A stretch of DNA of 64,000 nt from Listeria welshimeri serovar 6b str. SLCC5334 (GCF_000060285.1 NC_008555.1:372001-436000); one strand, 5' to 3'. Shown: positions 34,149-44,226, counted from the stretch's first letter. Translations and numbers: made by a program. Notes: generated by a model from the sequence alone, not told the origin.

Positions 34149-37100
34149 ATGAAATTACATGCAAAAGCAAAAAAAGTACTAGTGAGCTTAATAGCATTTA
34201 TGTTATTCTTTTCACTACTACCTGGTTATGCACCAATGGCAGAGGAGACCTCGGCAGTAGTGGATGCACCAGAAAAGAAAGCGGGAGAACAAGCACCAAC
34301 AGAAGTTAAAGAAGAACGAACAGAAAATGAAATAGTTTATGATAATCACGACGGGAGTTTTACAAAACAAATCTTTGCGGATCCTATTAATATGGAAGTT
34401 GATGGGGATTTAAAACGCATTGATGCGAATGTAGAGAAAGAATCAGATTCTGATATGATAGTTCCAAAACAAACTCCATTAGAATTAGGCTTTTTAGAAA
34501 AAATGGAAGACGGAGCATATCAGAAATTAACAAAGGCTGGAGCAGAAGTGACTTTTCGCTTAAAAGGAGCTCGTACAGGCGAAAATGAACAAGCAGTGAC
34601 AGACCAATCAGCTACGTATGAAGAAAATGAAGTTACTTATAAGGATGTGTTTTCTAAAACAGATCTAAGACATTTAACTTTTCCACAATCAGTTAAAGAA
34701 GATTTAGTATTACATGAACCTAATCAAGTAGATACTTATGTTTATCAAATTGAAACGAAACTAGATGTAAAGCTAGCAGAGAATGGCGATGTGCTATTCA
34801 AAAATAAAACAGGCGATACAATGTATACGCTTCCGAAACCAGTAATGACAGATTCTAATGTTGGAGCTGAAACAGGGGAAGCAGAATTATCTGAAAATGC
34901 TTCATTTGAAATTAAACCACTGACAAAAACAGTATATGAATTACAATTAAAAGTAGATACTGCATGGTTAAATGATGCCGCACGTGAGTATCCGGTCTAT
35001 ATTGATCCATCTATCCGGTTAGATGAAGTTTACAATGCTAACATAAATTCCGCTAAACCAACAGAGAATAATATCGGAAGTAAGCTTTGGGATTCTGGAC
35101 AAAATGCTTACACTTTAAAACTCGGTAAATGGGATAGCTCCACAGGAAATAACGCAGCCTATTTAAAAATGGATACATCTACTTTAAATAAAGCGACTAT
35201 TTCTAAAGCGACTTTAAAAGTCTATAATATTTGGCATATGTCATCCACTGTAAAAAATGATTTATGGTATTACGAATCAAACGCAAACTGGTCTCCTTGG
35301 CAAGTTACTTGGAATAATGCTCCAGCAGCAACACGACTTGGTAGCGTTAATGTAGGCCGAGGCGAGTGGGCGAACCTAGATGTTACGAATACTGTTCAAG
35401 CATGGGCAACTGGTACCAGAGCGAACAATGGTTTCCGTTTAGGTACTAACATTGATCAAAACTATTGGAAAAAAGTAGTAGCAAGTGAAAATAATAAAAA
35501 CTATCCATATCTAGAAGTGAATTATACGTATACACAACCAGAAAAACCTACTGTGAAGACGAATTCAAATGGTATTGGAACTGGAACAGGATTTATGGAC
35601 CTGTCATGGAAAGCTGTGCCTGGAGCAACTAGCTATAATATCGTTATTTCAAACGGTTATAATTATGAATATTTCAATACAGGAAGTACAGCGACCTCGT
35701 GGAGCACAAAAGGTAAAAAAATATTCCCAACCGCTGCTGAAATTGCTGATGGCGATTTTGAATTCCACCACGACGGTAAAGGTGTGGAATTCGCTCTTGA
35801 TCCACGTGAACAATATGAAAATGCCTATCAAGCTGGAAGCACTTTTGGCTTACGTAATTTAACGCGCTATCTTTTCAGAGTACAAGCCGTTTATCCAGGC
35901 GGAGCAAGTCCGGTTTCTGATTTAGTATTCGCTTACATGCCAATCGAAAAACCACAACCCCCTGCTGCGAAAGCGTATTCTAACTTAGCTCATAAAGAGA
36001 CTGGATATGTGGAACTTAACTGGGAAAAGAGTCCAATGGCAGATGGCTACAAAGTTCTTGTTTTCAACGGGAAATCATATGAAGAATATGATGTCGGGGC
36101 AGAAACAAAGTGGACAACCCAGAACAAAGGCATTTGGCCGACTAAAGAAGAGATTGCTGAAGGGAAATTCGCTCTTCATCATGACGGGAAAGGCGATGAA
36201 CTCGCAAAAGATCCTTCCTCAGTATATACCAATTCTGGCGGGAATTATAAAGAGCGCACAAACTACTGGTTCCGCGTTGTCGCTTATCAAAAAGCGGGAA
36301 ATAACGCAACTAGCGTGCAATCAGAACCAGCCACACCATCTATTCCAGAAGCACTCAATAAACAACTAGGAATGGTAGATTACTGGACAAGTGTGCCAGT
36401 TCGTGGCGGCGAAGTGAACGCTACAAACGGAAACTTTTTATTCCATGAAACAGATTTCAACTTAGAAGGCCGTGGTCCAAGCATTAATGTCGACCGTACG
36501 TTTAATAGCCAAGATGACGCAACTGGCATTTTCGGTAAAGGCTGGACAAGTACGCTCGAAGAAAAACTCGTAGAAGAAGAAAATGGTAATATCGTTTGGG
36601 TGGAATCGGACAAGAAAATCCATCGTTTCACTAAAAAAGGCGATAAATACGAAGCGCCACCAGGCATTTATTCAGAAATCACTAAAAATGCAGATGGTTA
36701 TTTAAAAATAGAAGAAGATAAGTCAGAAACACGCTTTTTAGCTGACGGACGATTAAAATCTGAAAAAGACACAAAAGGTAATGAATTAACTTATACCTAT
36801 ACTGATGGTAAACTAACAAGCTTGCGCGATGCTTCCGGACGTACCGTTACTTTAGCGTATGATGGTGAGCTAGTAAAAGAACTTGTCGGACCAGAGAGTC
36901 GTAAAATAAGCTATACTTATAATGACAAACAAGAGCTAATCAGTTCATCCACTGCTCGCGGGAAAATATATCGCTATGGCTATACAGATGGCTTATTAAC
37001 ATCGATTTATGATCCAAAACATACAGAAGAAAAACCATACGCAACAACTTTTGCTTATGAAGAAGAAAAACTAACAGAAATAACCGACCCAATCGGCAAA

Positions 37101-40100
37101 AAAACAACCCTTTCTTATGACAAAGAAGGACAGCAAATTACTTTAACAAATGAGAAAAAGAAGAAAACCATTTACTCATACAATGATGCTGGAAATCCAA
37201 AGAAAGAAATCGTGGATGCAGATGGTCTCAAACTGACAACGACCTACACGTATGAATCAAACAACCTAGTAAAAGAAGTGAATCCTAAGGGACAAGAAGA
37301 AACGTATTCTTACGATGCTGATGGTAATATCACGCAAGCGACAGATGCTTACGGAACAGAATCATACACGTATAATGATAACAATGATGTGACAAGCGCA
37401 ACTGACACAGAGGGACGCAAAACGACTGTTGCATATGACGGAGCAGATGCTGTATCTGAAACACTTGCGACAGAATCTCAAGTTTCCTCTGTAACGCAAT
37501 ATGACGCATATGGTAATCCAGTACGAGGAAGCGGTGAACTTTCTTCAGGCGGTAATTTACTTCAAAATAGCGGCTTTGAAAAAGGGGCGGGCGTCTCCAA
37601 CTGGACATTGATTCAGTCTGATGCAAAAGGAAGTATGACGTTTGACACTACACAGAAAGCTCCGGGATCATTAGGTGGGAGTGGCTCAGTTAAATTAACA
37701 AGTGAAGCAAATTCTACCGTAAAAGGTTATTCATCTGTTACCCAACGTGTGGATGTAGAACCAGAAACGACTTATACATTTAGCGCCTGGATTAAAACAT
37801 CTGGAATGACAAACGCCGATGCAATTCTCATTGGCCGTTTACAAGATGCGAATGCAAAAGACATTACAGATGCCGGCGTGTGGCAATCCAACCGTGCGAC
37901 ATCCATCCAAAAGAATGGCGACTGGGTAAAACGCCAATTAACCTTTAAAACATCCAAAAACACGCGCCAAGTATTGCTTTATTTGGACAACGAACAACCA
38001 GCTCCACATAAAGGAAAAGGAACCATTTGGTACGACAATGTTCAATTTGAAAAAGGCAGTGTTGCTTCCAGTTACAACCCGGTAGTCAACAGCAGTTTTG
38101 AAGAGCACAATGGAACGCTTCCGACTGGCTGGGCACGTTCAGGAAATACCGCACTTACACAAGCAAAAGTAGTAGATAATGAAAGCTTTAGTGGAGATAG
38201 TGCCGTTTATTTTGAACGAAAAGCAACAAGTGAAGCTTACACACACATTGCCCAGGATGTGCCAGTAAATCAAAAAGAAGCCAAAGCATTAACGATTTCC
38301 GCACTATCCAAATCAGAAGATGCCAAATCAAACGGTTCTGTTACAACAATGTCGAATGATTACTCCATATGGGGAACAATCAACTATCAAGATGGCACAA
38401 CTTCTTCCGTACAAGGACAATTCCCGCTAGGAACCAATGACTGGAACCGAAGCGCAGTAGTAATTAAACCAACCAAACCAATCAAATCAGTTAAAGTTTA
38501 CACCATGTTCCGCAACGGTTTAACCGGAAAAGCTTGGTTTGATGACGTACGTGTCATAGAAGGCGAAGTATTAACAAAAAATGAATACGACGCTTCCGGC
38601 AACTATGTAACAGCTAGCTATGATGAAGAAGGCCGCAAAATCAGCTTCACTTACGATATTTACGGCAACACTACATCCGAAACAGACGAAAAAGGCAATA
38701 AAAAAATATTAACCTATGATGCTGACAATGCACTTATAGATACAGAACTTGCGAATGGCACATCTGTAGCCTATAAGTACGATGACAATGGCAACACCAC
38801 CGAAAAAAATGTCACTGCATCTGGCAAAACGCAAAAAAATATCTATGAATATGATGTAGATAACAAAATTACCGCATTTACCGATGCACTTAATCGCACA
38901 ATCAAGTACGAATACGATGCAGCCGGTAATGAAACAAAAGCAATCATGCCAAATGGTCGCGTAACCGAAAGCACATACGATTCCGCTGACCGCATGGACG
39001 GGATTAAATGGAATGATAAACTAGCCTTTAAATTCCAATACGATCCAAACGGCAACCAAACAAAAGTAACCGACGAAATTAACAGCATCGTAACCGACAA
39101 AACCTACGACGATGCCAACCGAATCACCAAAGTAGCCGAACGAGGTGGCGACGTAAGCTACACTTACAAAGACAAACCAACAAAAGACAACAAAGGAAAA
39201 ACAGACAAAGTCGGCGAAGTAGCCATTAACCACGGCGACTACACAGCAAAAACAAGCTACACATACAACGACTTAGACCGGAATACCCGCGTAAATGACG
39301 GAAGCAAAAACGCCTATTTCGAGTTTGACGAATTTGGAAACATCAACGTCTACACAGCAGGAAACGGCACCGCAGCCAACTACACCTACGATAGCACCCA
39401 AAAAGTCACCAACGCAGCTATTAGTAGCGCAAGCGGCACCCAAATTTTAGACGAAAACTACACCTATGACGCAGCAAGCAACCGTACAAGCATCGATAAC
39501 AAACAAACTGGGAAAACAACCTACGAATACGATGCAGTCAACCAACTAACTAAAGAAACACTACCAGATGGCACCGTAAAAGCATACACATACGATGGCT
39601 TCGGAAACCGCACACAAGTAGCAATCAGCGGAAGCGAGACAAAAACAATTGCCGCAAGTTATAATGATGGTAATCAACTGGTTTCGTGGAACGGAGAAGC
39701 GCTGACGTATGACGCCAATGGTAACCGTACAAGCGATGGCAAGTACACGTATACATGGGATACCGGCGACCGTTTAAGCAGCATCACGAAAAAAGGTGCG
39801 AGCGAGCCATTTACGAGTTATACGTACGATGATGATAACCGCCGCTTGTCGAAAACAGTCGATGGCGTGACGACGAATTATCATTATGATGGCGATAGTA
39901 TTGATGTTCTGTATGAGACTGATGGTGATGGAAAAGTAGTTCGTCAGTATGTTTATTCGGATGATAATGTTCGTTTAGCGATGAAGATGAATGGCAAAAC
40001 CCTCTATTATCACTATAATGCGCATGGCGACGTGATTGCACTCACGGATGAAGCCGGTAAGATTGTCGCAGAATATGCGTATGATGCTTGGGGCAATGTG

Positions 40101-40727
40101 CTGAAAAACACTGCCTCTACAGAAGAAGCCAAAGCCAATCCTTATGGTTATGCGGGATATACGTATGACAAGGAAATCAAACAATATTACTTGATGGCGC
40201 GTTATTATGAACCAGAGCAAGGCGTGTTTACCGCATATGATCCAGACCCAGGCGATGAAGACGACCCGCAGACGATGAATGGGTATAATTATGTTGGAAA
40301 TAATCCTGTAAATAAAATTGATCCAGATGGTAAATTTTGGCAGTATGCAACAGCTGCTGGTATTGGAGCTGTTGTTGGAGCGGGAAGATACTATATTGGA
40401 AATAAATTGAGAGGTAAGAAATCAACTTGGAAGGGCGCAGGGAAAGCAGCTTTATATGGTGCTGGTAATGGTCTTATGTGGACAGGTGCAGGTAGAGTTT
40501 TTGGATTTGTATCTAAAGGTAAGGCAGTTTTACGCGCTGTTAAAACGAAACGTCCGTTGAAAAATATAGGTCAATATACAAGACACATTCGCAGGTTTGT
40601 AACAAAACCAGTAAAGCATCTAAAGAAAACCCCTGTTAGACGGTTAAAGGGTCTACAGAAAGCTAGAATGAATTCTACAAAAGCAAAATTAGTTCGTATG
40701 TCAAATGCAATTCAGAGGCATAGATAA
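34149..40727 (+). CDS. wapA: WapA-type RHS/YD-repeat polymorphic toxin
   Basis: The 2192-residue secreted protein has a signal peptide, a DNRLRE-type wall-binding domain (about 290-455), two Fn3-like domains (about 463-735), a DUF6531 domain (about 740-830), YD repeats (about 870-1120), two carbohydrate-binding-like domains (about 1135-1475), a second YD-repeat block and the RHS core. The core ends with YGYAGYTYDKEIKQYYLMAR and then VNKIDPDG (2055-2061). The last 131 residues are a basic tip of Lys/Arg-rich sequence after a small Gly/Ala hydrophobic stretch. This is presumably the contact-delivered toxin. I cannot name its activity. A membrane protein gene 34 bp downstream is the likely immunity gene. 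Confidence 0.93.
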   Translation: MKLHAKAKKVLVSLIAFMLFFSLLPGYAPMAEETSAVVDAPEKKAGEQAPTEVKEERTENEIVYDNHDGSFTKQIFADPINMEVDGDLKRIDANVEKESDSDMIVPKQTPLELGFLEKMEDGAYQKLTKAGAEVTFRLKGARTGENEQAVTDQSATYEENEVTYKDVFSKTDLRHLTFPQSVKEDLVLHEPNQVDTYVYQIETKLDVKLAENGDVLFKNKTGDTMYTLPKPVMTDSNVGAETGEAELSENASFEIKPLTKTVYELQLKVDTAWLNDAAREYPVYIDPSIRLDEVYNANINSAKPTENNIGSKLWDSGQNAYTLKLGKWDSSTGNNAAYLKMDTSTLNKATISKATLKVYNIWHMSSTVKNDLWYYESNANWSPWQVTWNNAPAATRLGSVNVGRGEWANLDVTNTVQAWATGTRANNGFRLGTNIDQNYWKKVVASENNKNYPYLEVNYTYTQPEKPTVKTNSNGIGTGTGFMDLSWKAVPGATSYNIVISNGYNYEYFNTGSTATSWSTKGKKIFPTAAEIADGDFEFHHDGKGVEFALDPREQYENAYQAGSTFGLRNLTRYLFRVQAVYPGGASPVSDLVFAYMPIEKPQPPAAKAYSNLAHKETGYVELNWEKSPMADGYKVLVFNGKSYEEYDVGAETKWTTQNKGIWPTKEEIAEGKFALHHDGKGDELAKDPSSVYTNSGGNYKERTNYWFRVVAYQKAGNNATSVQSEPATPSIPEALNKQLGMVDYWTSVPVRGGEVNATNGNFLFHETDFNLEGRGPSINVDRTFNSQDDATGIFGKGWTSTLEEKLVEEENGNIVWVESDKKIHRFTKKGDKYEAPPGIYSEITKNADGYLKIEEDKSETRFLADGRLKSEKDTKGNELTYTYTDGKLTSLRDASGRTVTLAYDGELVKELVGPESRKISYTYNDKQELISSSTARGKIYRYGYTDGLLTSIYDPKHTEEKPYATTFAYEEEKLTEITDPIGKKTTLSYDKEGQQITLTNEKKKKTIYSYNDAGNPKKEIVDADGLKLTTTYTYESNNLVKEVNPKGQEETYSYDADGNITQATDAYGTESYTYNDNNDVTSATDTEGRKTTVAYDGADAVSETLATESQVSSVTQYDAYGNPVRGSGELSSGGNLLQNSGFEKGAGVSNWTLIQSDAKGSMTFDTTQKAPGSLGGSGSVKLTSEANSTVKGYSSVTQRVDVEPETTYTFSAWIKTSGMTNADAILIGRLQDANAKDITDAGVWQSNRATSIQKNGDWVKRQLTFKTSKNTRQVLLYLDNEQPAPHKGKGTIWYDNVQFEKGSVASSYNPVVNSSFEEHNGTLPTGWARSGNTALTQAKVVDNESFSGDSAVYFERKATSEAYTHIAQDVPVNQKEAKALTISALSKSEDAKSNGSVTTMSNDYSIWGTINYQDGTTSSVQGQFPLGTNDWNRSAVVIKPTKPIKSVKVYTMFRNGLTGKAWFDDVRVIEGEVLTKNEYDASGNYVTASYDEEGRKISFTYDIYGNTTSETDEKGNKKILTYDADNALIDTELANGTSVAYKYDDNGNTTEKNVTASGKTQKNIYEYDVDNKITAFTDALNRTIKYEYDAAGNETKAIMPNGRVTESTYDSADRMDGIKWNDKLAFKFQYDPNGNQTKVTDEINSIVTDKTYDDANRITKVAERGGDVSYTYKDKPTKDNKGKTDKVGEVAINHGDYTAKTSYTYNDLDRNTRVNDGSKNAYFEFDEFGNINVYTAGNGTAANYTYDSTQKVTNAAISSASGTQILDENYTYDAASNRTSIDNKQTGKTTYEYDAVNQLTKETLPDGTVKAYTYDGFGNRTQVAISGSETKTIAASYNDGNQLVSWNGEALTYDANGNRTSDGKYTYTWDTGDRLSSITKKGASEPFTSYTYDDDNRRLSKTVDGVTTNYHYDGDSIDVLYETDGDGKVVRQYVYSDDNVRLAMKMNGKTLYYHYNAHGDVIALTDEAGKIVAEYAYDAWGNVLKNTASTEEAKANPYGYAGYTYDKEIKQYYLMARYYEPEQGVFTAYDPDPGDEDDPQTMNGYNYVGNNPVNKIDPDGKFWQYATAAGIGAVVGAGRYYIGNKLRGKKSTWKGAGKAALYGAGNGLMWTGAGRVFGFVSKGKAVLRAVKTKRPLKNIGQYTRHIRRFVTKPVKHLKKTPVRRLKGLQKARMNSTKAKLVRMSNAIQRHR

Positions 40728-40761
40728 CTGTATTGCAGTAAAAAAGTTATAGGAGGTTATC

Positions 40762-41118
40762 ATGGTTCAATTTATTATCCATATATTAATAAATTTTATT
40801 ACATTTGCAATTTGTGTCATACCGTTTTATCTTTCAGAAAAAACTAAAGGTATCTTGGAAAAAATAGGTGGAAGCATATTTTTTGCGGGGCTTATAATAG
40901 TTGGAACGGGTATTTATATAAGCAATAGTTATACCCTGAAATCATATATTTATGTGATTTTGGTAGTGCAAATAATTATTTTGTGCATCGAGCTTATATT
41001 AGTGTTATGGAGTAAACGTAAAGGAAAGTCTCCAATTTTATCTATCCTATCAGCAATATTAGCTATAGGTGCGTTAGGGGTATATATTTATTACGTCGTA
41101 GCGAGCTTTATTTATTGA
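40762..41118 (+). CDS. Probable immunity membrane protein for the WapA tip
   Basis: The 118-residue protein has four hydrophobic helices and short loops (LSEKTKGILEK, WSKRKGKS). It directly follows wapA after a GGAGG site, the position of the cognate immunity gene in WapA/RHS systems. A nearly identical copy lies at 48011-48367 and a decayed relative at 47615-47971. A membrane immunity protein hints that the tip acts at or crosses the membrane, but this is inference. Confidence 0.75.
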   Translation: MVQFIIHILINFITFAICVIPFYLSEKTKGILEKIGGSIFFAGLIIVGTGIYISNSYTLKSYIYVILVVQIIILCIELILVLWSKRKGKSPILSILSAILAIGALGVYIYYVVASFIY

Positions 41119-41194
41119 ATAAGGGCTTATAGGTGGAATTCTAAAATCGAGTAATTATTATGTCATAGCGGTTAATGAAAAATAAACTTGGATG

Positions 41195-41671
41195 CAAAAT
41201 GTTTTTGTGAAATACTGCTTCAAAATGTCAAGAAGCAACTAAATAAGTAGTCACTTGTTCATCACGCAAAGACGATTTTTTTGCTGGTTACATTGAAGCT
41301 ATTACTACGAACGACATCATGTTTAGCGCAAGGCGTTCTGATGGTTATGAGGGAGGGGATGTTTTTTCATTAGGAACAGTGTATCGAATAGAAATTGATA
41401 CAACCTATTTGAACATCGCAGAACTGCTCGCCAAACATCTCAACCAAGCAAAAAATTTCTATTCGAAATCGTATCAGATTGTGTATTCAAAAATGAAGAG
41501 CTGGTCGGTATGGACATCATTTGAAACGAAATACTACAAGTGGTTAGGCTCATTGCCAAACGAATATGAAGGTCAATTAGACGGAAAACGCTGGATAAAA
41601 AAACAAATATCCTCTCTATTGGTTTCGGTGCTAACATAGAACAAGATTTGATGAACAAACTAAAAAATTGA
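41195..41671 (+). pseudogene. Decayed copy of the 44227 immunity-like family
   Basis: The DNA tracks the intact gene at 44227-44781 throughout: matching stretches include TGTCAAGAAGCAA, GCTGGTTACATTGAAGC, CTCGCCAAACATCT and GATTTGATGAACAAACTAAA. Stops and frameshifts interrupt it and an internal section of about 100 bp is missing. An open stretch at 41319-41639 is only an out-of-register survivor. It shows an earlier immunity gene that has been lost. Confidence 0.82.
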
Positions 41672-41710
41672 GAATAAGCCTTTCACTTATACAGGGAGGG
41701 CTTATTCTTT
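41671..41710 (+). terminator. Terminator after the decayed immunity gene
   Basis: AGAATAAGCC (41671-41680) pairs with GGCTTATTCT (41699-41708), followed by T residues. The same hairpin design follows the intact paralog at 44788. Confidence 0.75.
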
Positions 41711-41744
41711 AAAAAGCTAATCAGGATTATTGATTTATAGGTAT

Positions 41745-42118
41745 GAAGAAAATAATGTTAGACAAAAATCACTCATGCATTACATGAGACGAATATTTAC
41801 CCTCCTATTAAGATGACTCTAGCATAACTGAAGCAGAACAAAATTATATTTATTTTTTCAAAAGTCCAGAACATATTTCAGAGCAAGAACTACAAGACAT
41901 ATGTGCTATTTTTGATGAGTATATGCTTTCTGCTTATTTTTAAAAGGAGACACTACCCCAGCTGAAAATAAATTATTATTATATAAAAAAAGGAATGGAA
42001 GCCTAGAAAAGATATAGAAATAGAGGATGGAATAATGCTAGAGCTTCTACCAGTTTCTGACATCACGGCAATAGAGATATTTTCAAAAGAAATAGACTTG
42101 GCTGGATTTTTCAAATGA
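41745..42118 (+). pseudogene. Fragmented copy of the 53393 immunity-like family
   Basis: Short translatable pieces, ITEAEQNYIYFFKSPEHISE, QDICAIFDEYMLSAYF and ITAIEIFSKEIDLAGFFK, match the order of motifs in the 372-residue protein at 53393 (IYIYYFKDPGKLLEQD, DICEAFGEYMISAYF, VRAIGIFSKGIDLVRLFQ). Stops and deletions separate them. It is a dead remnant directly upstream of the HEAT gene. Confidence 0.8.
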
Positions 42119-42148
42119 ACTACTAAAACATAACGAAGGAGAAACTCA

Positions 42149-42838
42149 TTGGATGCGAAACAATTACTCCAAACATTAAAAAATACTCCAAATGAAACTC
42201 AAATGCTAAAAATTATACCAAAACTAGGCAAATACGCAAAAGGAAAAACGGTCGAAAATGCTTTAGCAAGTCTATCAGAATCAAGTAGTGAGAAAATTCG
42301 AGCTGCTGCGATAGACGCTTTACTAACTAACTCTCATAAACACATCAAGAAATTAGTAACGGCTCATATGACTGATACAAATGAGGTTAAAACAAAGTGT
42401 TTCGAGTATATGGGTTATCACAGGATGAAGCAAGCAGAGCCTATTCTTTTAGCACATTTAAATGACGCTGATCGTTGGGTTCGGTATTTTGCAATTTTAA
42501 ATCTTGGTGATATGGGGGCTTATGACGTAATAGAGGATGTAGAAAAACATTTAGAAAATGAAACCAGTGACGTGGTGAAATCAGGATGTTACTTAACCTT
42601 GGTTTTATTAAGTGAGACGGAAGCTGAAAAGGATTATTATGAACAAAAGCTAATCCAATTACTAAATTCATCCGATGAAGTAGCACGATATGTAACGATT
42701 AATAATTTAGCAGATCTAAAAAATCATCTCAAAAGAGAGCCAATAATTAATGCTTTTTATGCTCGGCTGCAAATTGAATCAGATGAAGAAAATATAACTA
42801 CACTAAAAAACGCAATTCGATCATTGAAATATTGGTGA
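42149..42838 (+). CDS. HEAT-repeat immunity-like protein, copy 1
   Basis: The 229-residue alpha-solenoid protein starts at TTG after GAAGGAGAAA. It begins LDAKQLLQTLKNT and shows about six HEAT/PBS-lyase-type helix pairs (EKIRAAAIDALL, EVKTKCFEYMGYHRMKQA, RWVRYFAILNLGDMG). HEAT proteins are recurrent immunity families in polymorphic toxin loci. The paralog at 51859-52551 shares the length, the TTG start and the 5' flank. The target toxin is unknown. Confidence 0.75.
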   Translation: MDAKQLLQTLKNTPNETQMLKIIPKLGKYAKGKTVENALASLSESSSEKIRAAAIDALLTNSHKHIKKLVTAHMTDTNEVKTKCFEYMGYHRMKQAEPILLAHLNDADRWVRYFAILNLGDMGAYDVIEDVEKHLENETSDVVKSGCYLTLVLLSETEAEKDYYEQKLIQLLNSSDEVARYVTINNLADLKNHLKREPIINAFYARLQIESDEENITTLKNAIRSLKYW

Positions 42839-42863
42839 GAATTAATTTGATAACTGGAAATAG

Positions 42864-42971
42864 GATGAAGTTCTTGGTTTTAAAGATGGAAAAGTACTAA
42901 ATGAAAAACAACTAGATAATTTTCGGAAAATCCTGATTCAAGAAAAGGGGATAATTAATTGGAAAAAATAA
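42864..42971 (+). pseudogene. Short orphan coding remnant
   Basis: After a TAG the frame stays open for 35 codons beginning DEVLGFKDGKVLNEKQLDNF, with no start codon or ribosome binding site, and it ends inside the next gene. It looks like the 3' end of a lost protein, possibly a toxin tip or immunity gene. No family was recognised. Confidence 0.45.
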
Positions 42972-43546
42972 TGCTGAAAAAGAAGACCTATGCTAATTTT
43001 AATAACGAATTTGCTAAGGTATTTAATTCAGATAATTCCCTACCTGAAAATATTTTCAATACTAAGTTCTATAATTTTTTCGTTTATGATATGGATTATT
43101 TTTACGAAGAAACAGGGTGGGAATGGATTTTACAAATTTCATCTAATAATAAAGTGAAAAACTTGTTCTTTACCAGCGCAACTGAAAAAAATTCAAACTA
43201 TACTATAGCCGAGATTCCTACTTCGCTTGAGCCTAAACAGATTTTAGAGCAAATTGATATTTTAGAAAACGAATCTGAGGATAAAAAGAACACTTTCTTT
43301 TTATCCTTCAATGAAGCTTGTTTGTTTTCTAATGTAAGTAATTGGGGACTATATTTTGTTAATGAATTTAATTTCGTTATTTTAGCTTTGGAGGAAGATT
43401 TTCCCAAACAAGATGCATTTTTCCATTTAGAAAGAATGACTAAAGAAGAATTTACCAAACATTTTCAAGAATGGTCCGTTTGGCTTGAAAAAGATAATTT
43501 GAATTTTTTAAAAGAGTTTAATAAAGTGTTTTTTACTAAAAATTAA
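42959..43546 (+). CDS. Immunity-like protein, family of 54583 and 46953
   Basis: The 195-residue cytoplasmic protein starts at TTG (an ATG 12 bp later is possible) behind an AAGGGG site. The C-terminal half matches its two relatives by pattern: ACLFSNVSNWGLYFVNEFNF followed by VILALEEDFP, against CMFDISGDWISYFDLEEHLA then ILAVYSGD in the 54583 product. It is an acidic alpha/beta protein. I infer immunity from the position in the array; the family name is not known to me. Confidence 0.65.
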   Translation: MEKIMLKKKTYANFNNEFAKVFNSDNSLPENIFNTKFYNFFVYDMDYFYEETGWEWILQISSNNKVKNLFFTSATEKNSNYTIAEIPTSLEPKQILEQIDILENESEDKKNTFFLSFNEACLFSNVSNWGLYFVNEFNFVILALEEDFPKQDAFFHLERMTKEEFTKHFQEWSVWLEKDNLNFLKEFNKVFFTKN

Positions 43547-43587
43547 GTGATTATGAAACCCTAAGGAAGAACCAAAAATGTTCACGC

Positions 43588-43712
43588 TGGATGTACGTAT
43601 GACAAGGAAATCGAACAATATTACTTGATGGCGCGTATATAAACTAGAGAAAGGCGTATTTACAGTATACGATTCGGACCCAAGCGATGAATGGGTATGC
43701 TTGTAAATATGG
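43588..43712 (+). pseudogene. Displaced, decayed RHS core tip of wapA
   Basis: The stretch is strongly similar at DNA level to wapA 40162-40295. It encodes TYDKEIEQYYLMAR as in the wapA core, then accumulates stops (ATATAAACTAGAG) and lacks the segment that encodes the DEDDPQT part of the intact core. It marks the junction of a former C-terminal toxin cassette that was pushed downstream when a new tip was acquired. The tip coding part itself is gone. Confidence 0.88.
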
Positions 43713-43734
43713 AAAAAAGGAAGTGATAAGGACG

Positions 43735-44202
43735 ATGAAGCTCAAAAAAATGGATGAAGACTATATAAAAGAGTGTTCAACTGAGATAGGAATTGTAGAT
43801 TGTGATGCAATATATATTTATGAGTTTGATGAAGAAAACGAAATAGATAGTATTTGTAAAGAATTCGGGAATAAAATGCGTACAATTTATTTGCTCGATG
43901 ATTTTGAAGTAGATGATAGACCAGATTTAGAAGATTTAGAAGATGGATTTTTTCGTTTGGATTTAAAAAATACTAGTTTTAATATGAAGAAATGGTTGAT
44001 TCAGTTGTTTTTATATGGTTCAAGTTCAACACAGCTAAACCGTTTATTTCTTTTTCAACCTAGTGAAGAGAATCAGGACATATCTAAAGAAATCCAAATA
44101 AAATATAACCAAATTATCATCGTACCCGTTTTCGATGTGACAGCAGTAGCATTATTTGGTAAGGGGAGTGAAGCAGTAACTTTTTTAGAATCATTCCACT
44201 AA
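43735..44202 (+). CDS. Immunity-like protein, short member of the 53393 family
   Basis: The 155-residue product begins MKLKKMDEDYIKECSTEIG and ends LFGKGSEAVTFLESFH. It corresponds to the N-terminal half of the 372-residue 53393 protein (DAIYIYEFDEENEIDSICKE against DQIYIYYFKDPG; LNRLFLFQ against LNRLFLFK). I choose ATG 43735 rather than 43687 because the longer frame runs into the RHS remnant. It is acidic, cytoplasmic and probably an immunity protein for the displaced tip upstream. Confidence 0.65.
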   Translation: MKLKKMDEDYIKECSTEIGIVDCDAIYIYEFDEENEIDSICKEFGNKMRTIYLLDDFEVDDRPDLEDLEDGFFRLDLKNTSFNMKKWLIQLFLYGSSSTQLNRLFLFQPSEENQDISKEIQIKYNQIIIVPVFDVTAVALFGKGSEAVTFLESFH

Positions 44203-44226
44203 ACATAAGTTGGTGTGTTACAGAAA

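Noticed and set aside
35569-36369. Alternative-frame open stretches inside wapA
   Set aside because: They overlap the continuous 2192-codon frame, lack ribosome binding sites and have implausible composition.
41319-41639. Open frame of 106 codons as an intact gene
   Set aside because: DNA comparison with 44227-44781 shows it is a frameshifted part of a decayed copy, and no ribosome binding site precedes it.
43687-43734. Upstream start for the 43735 gene
   Set aside because: Those codons derive from the RHS core remnant (MNGY as in wapA), so they are not part of the immunity-like protein.
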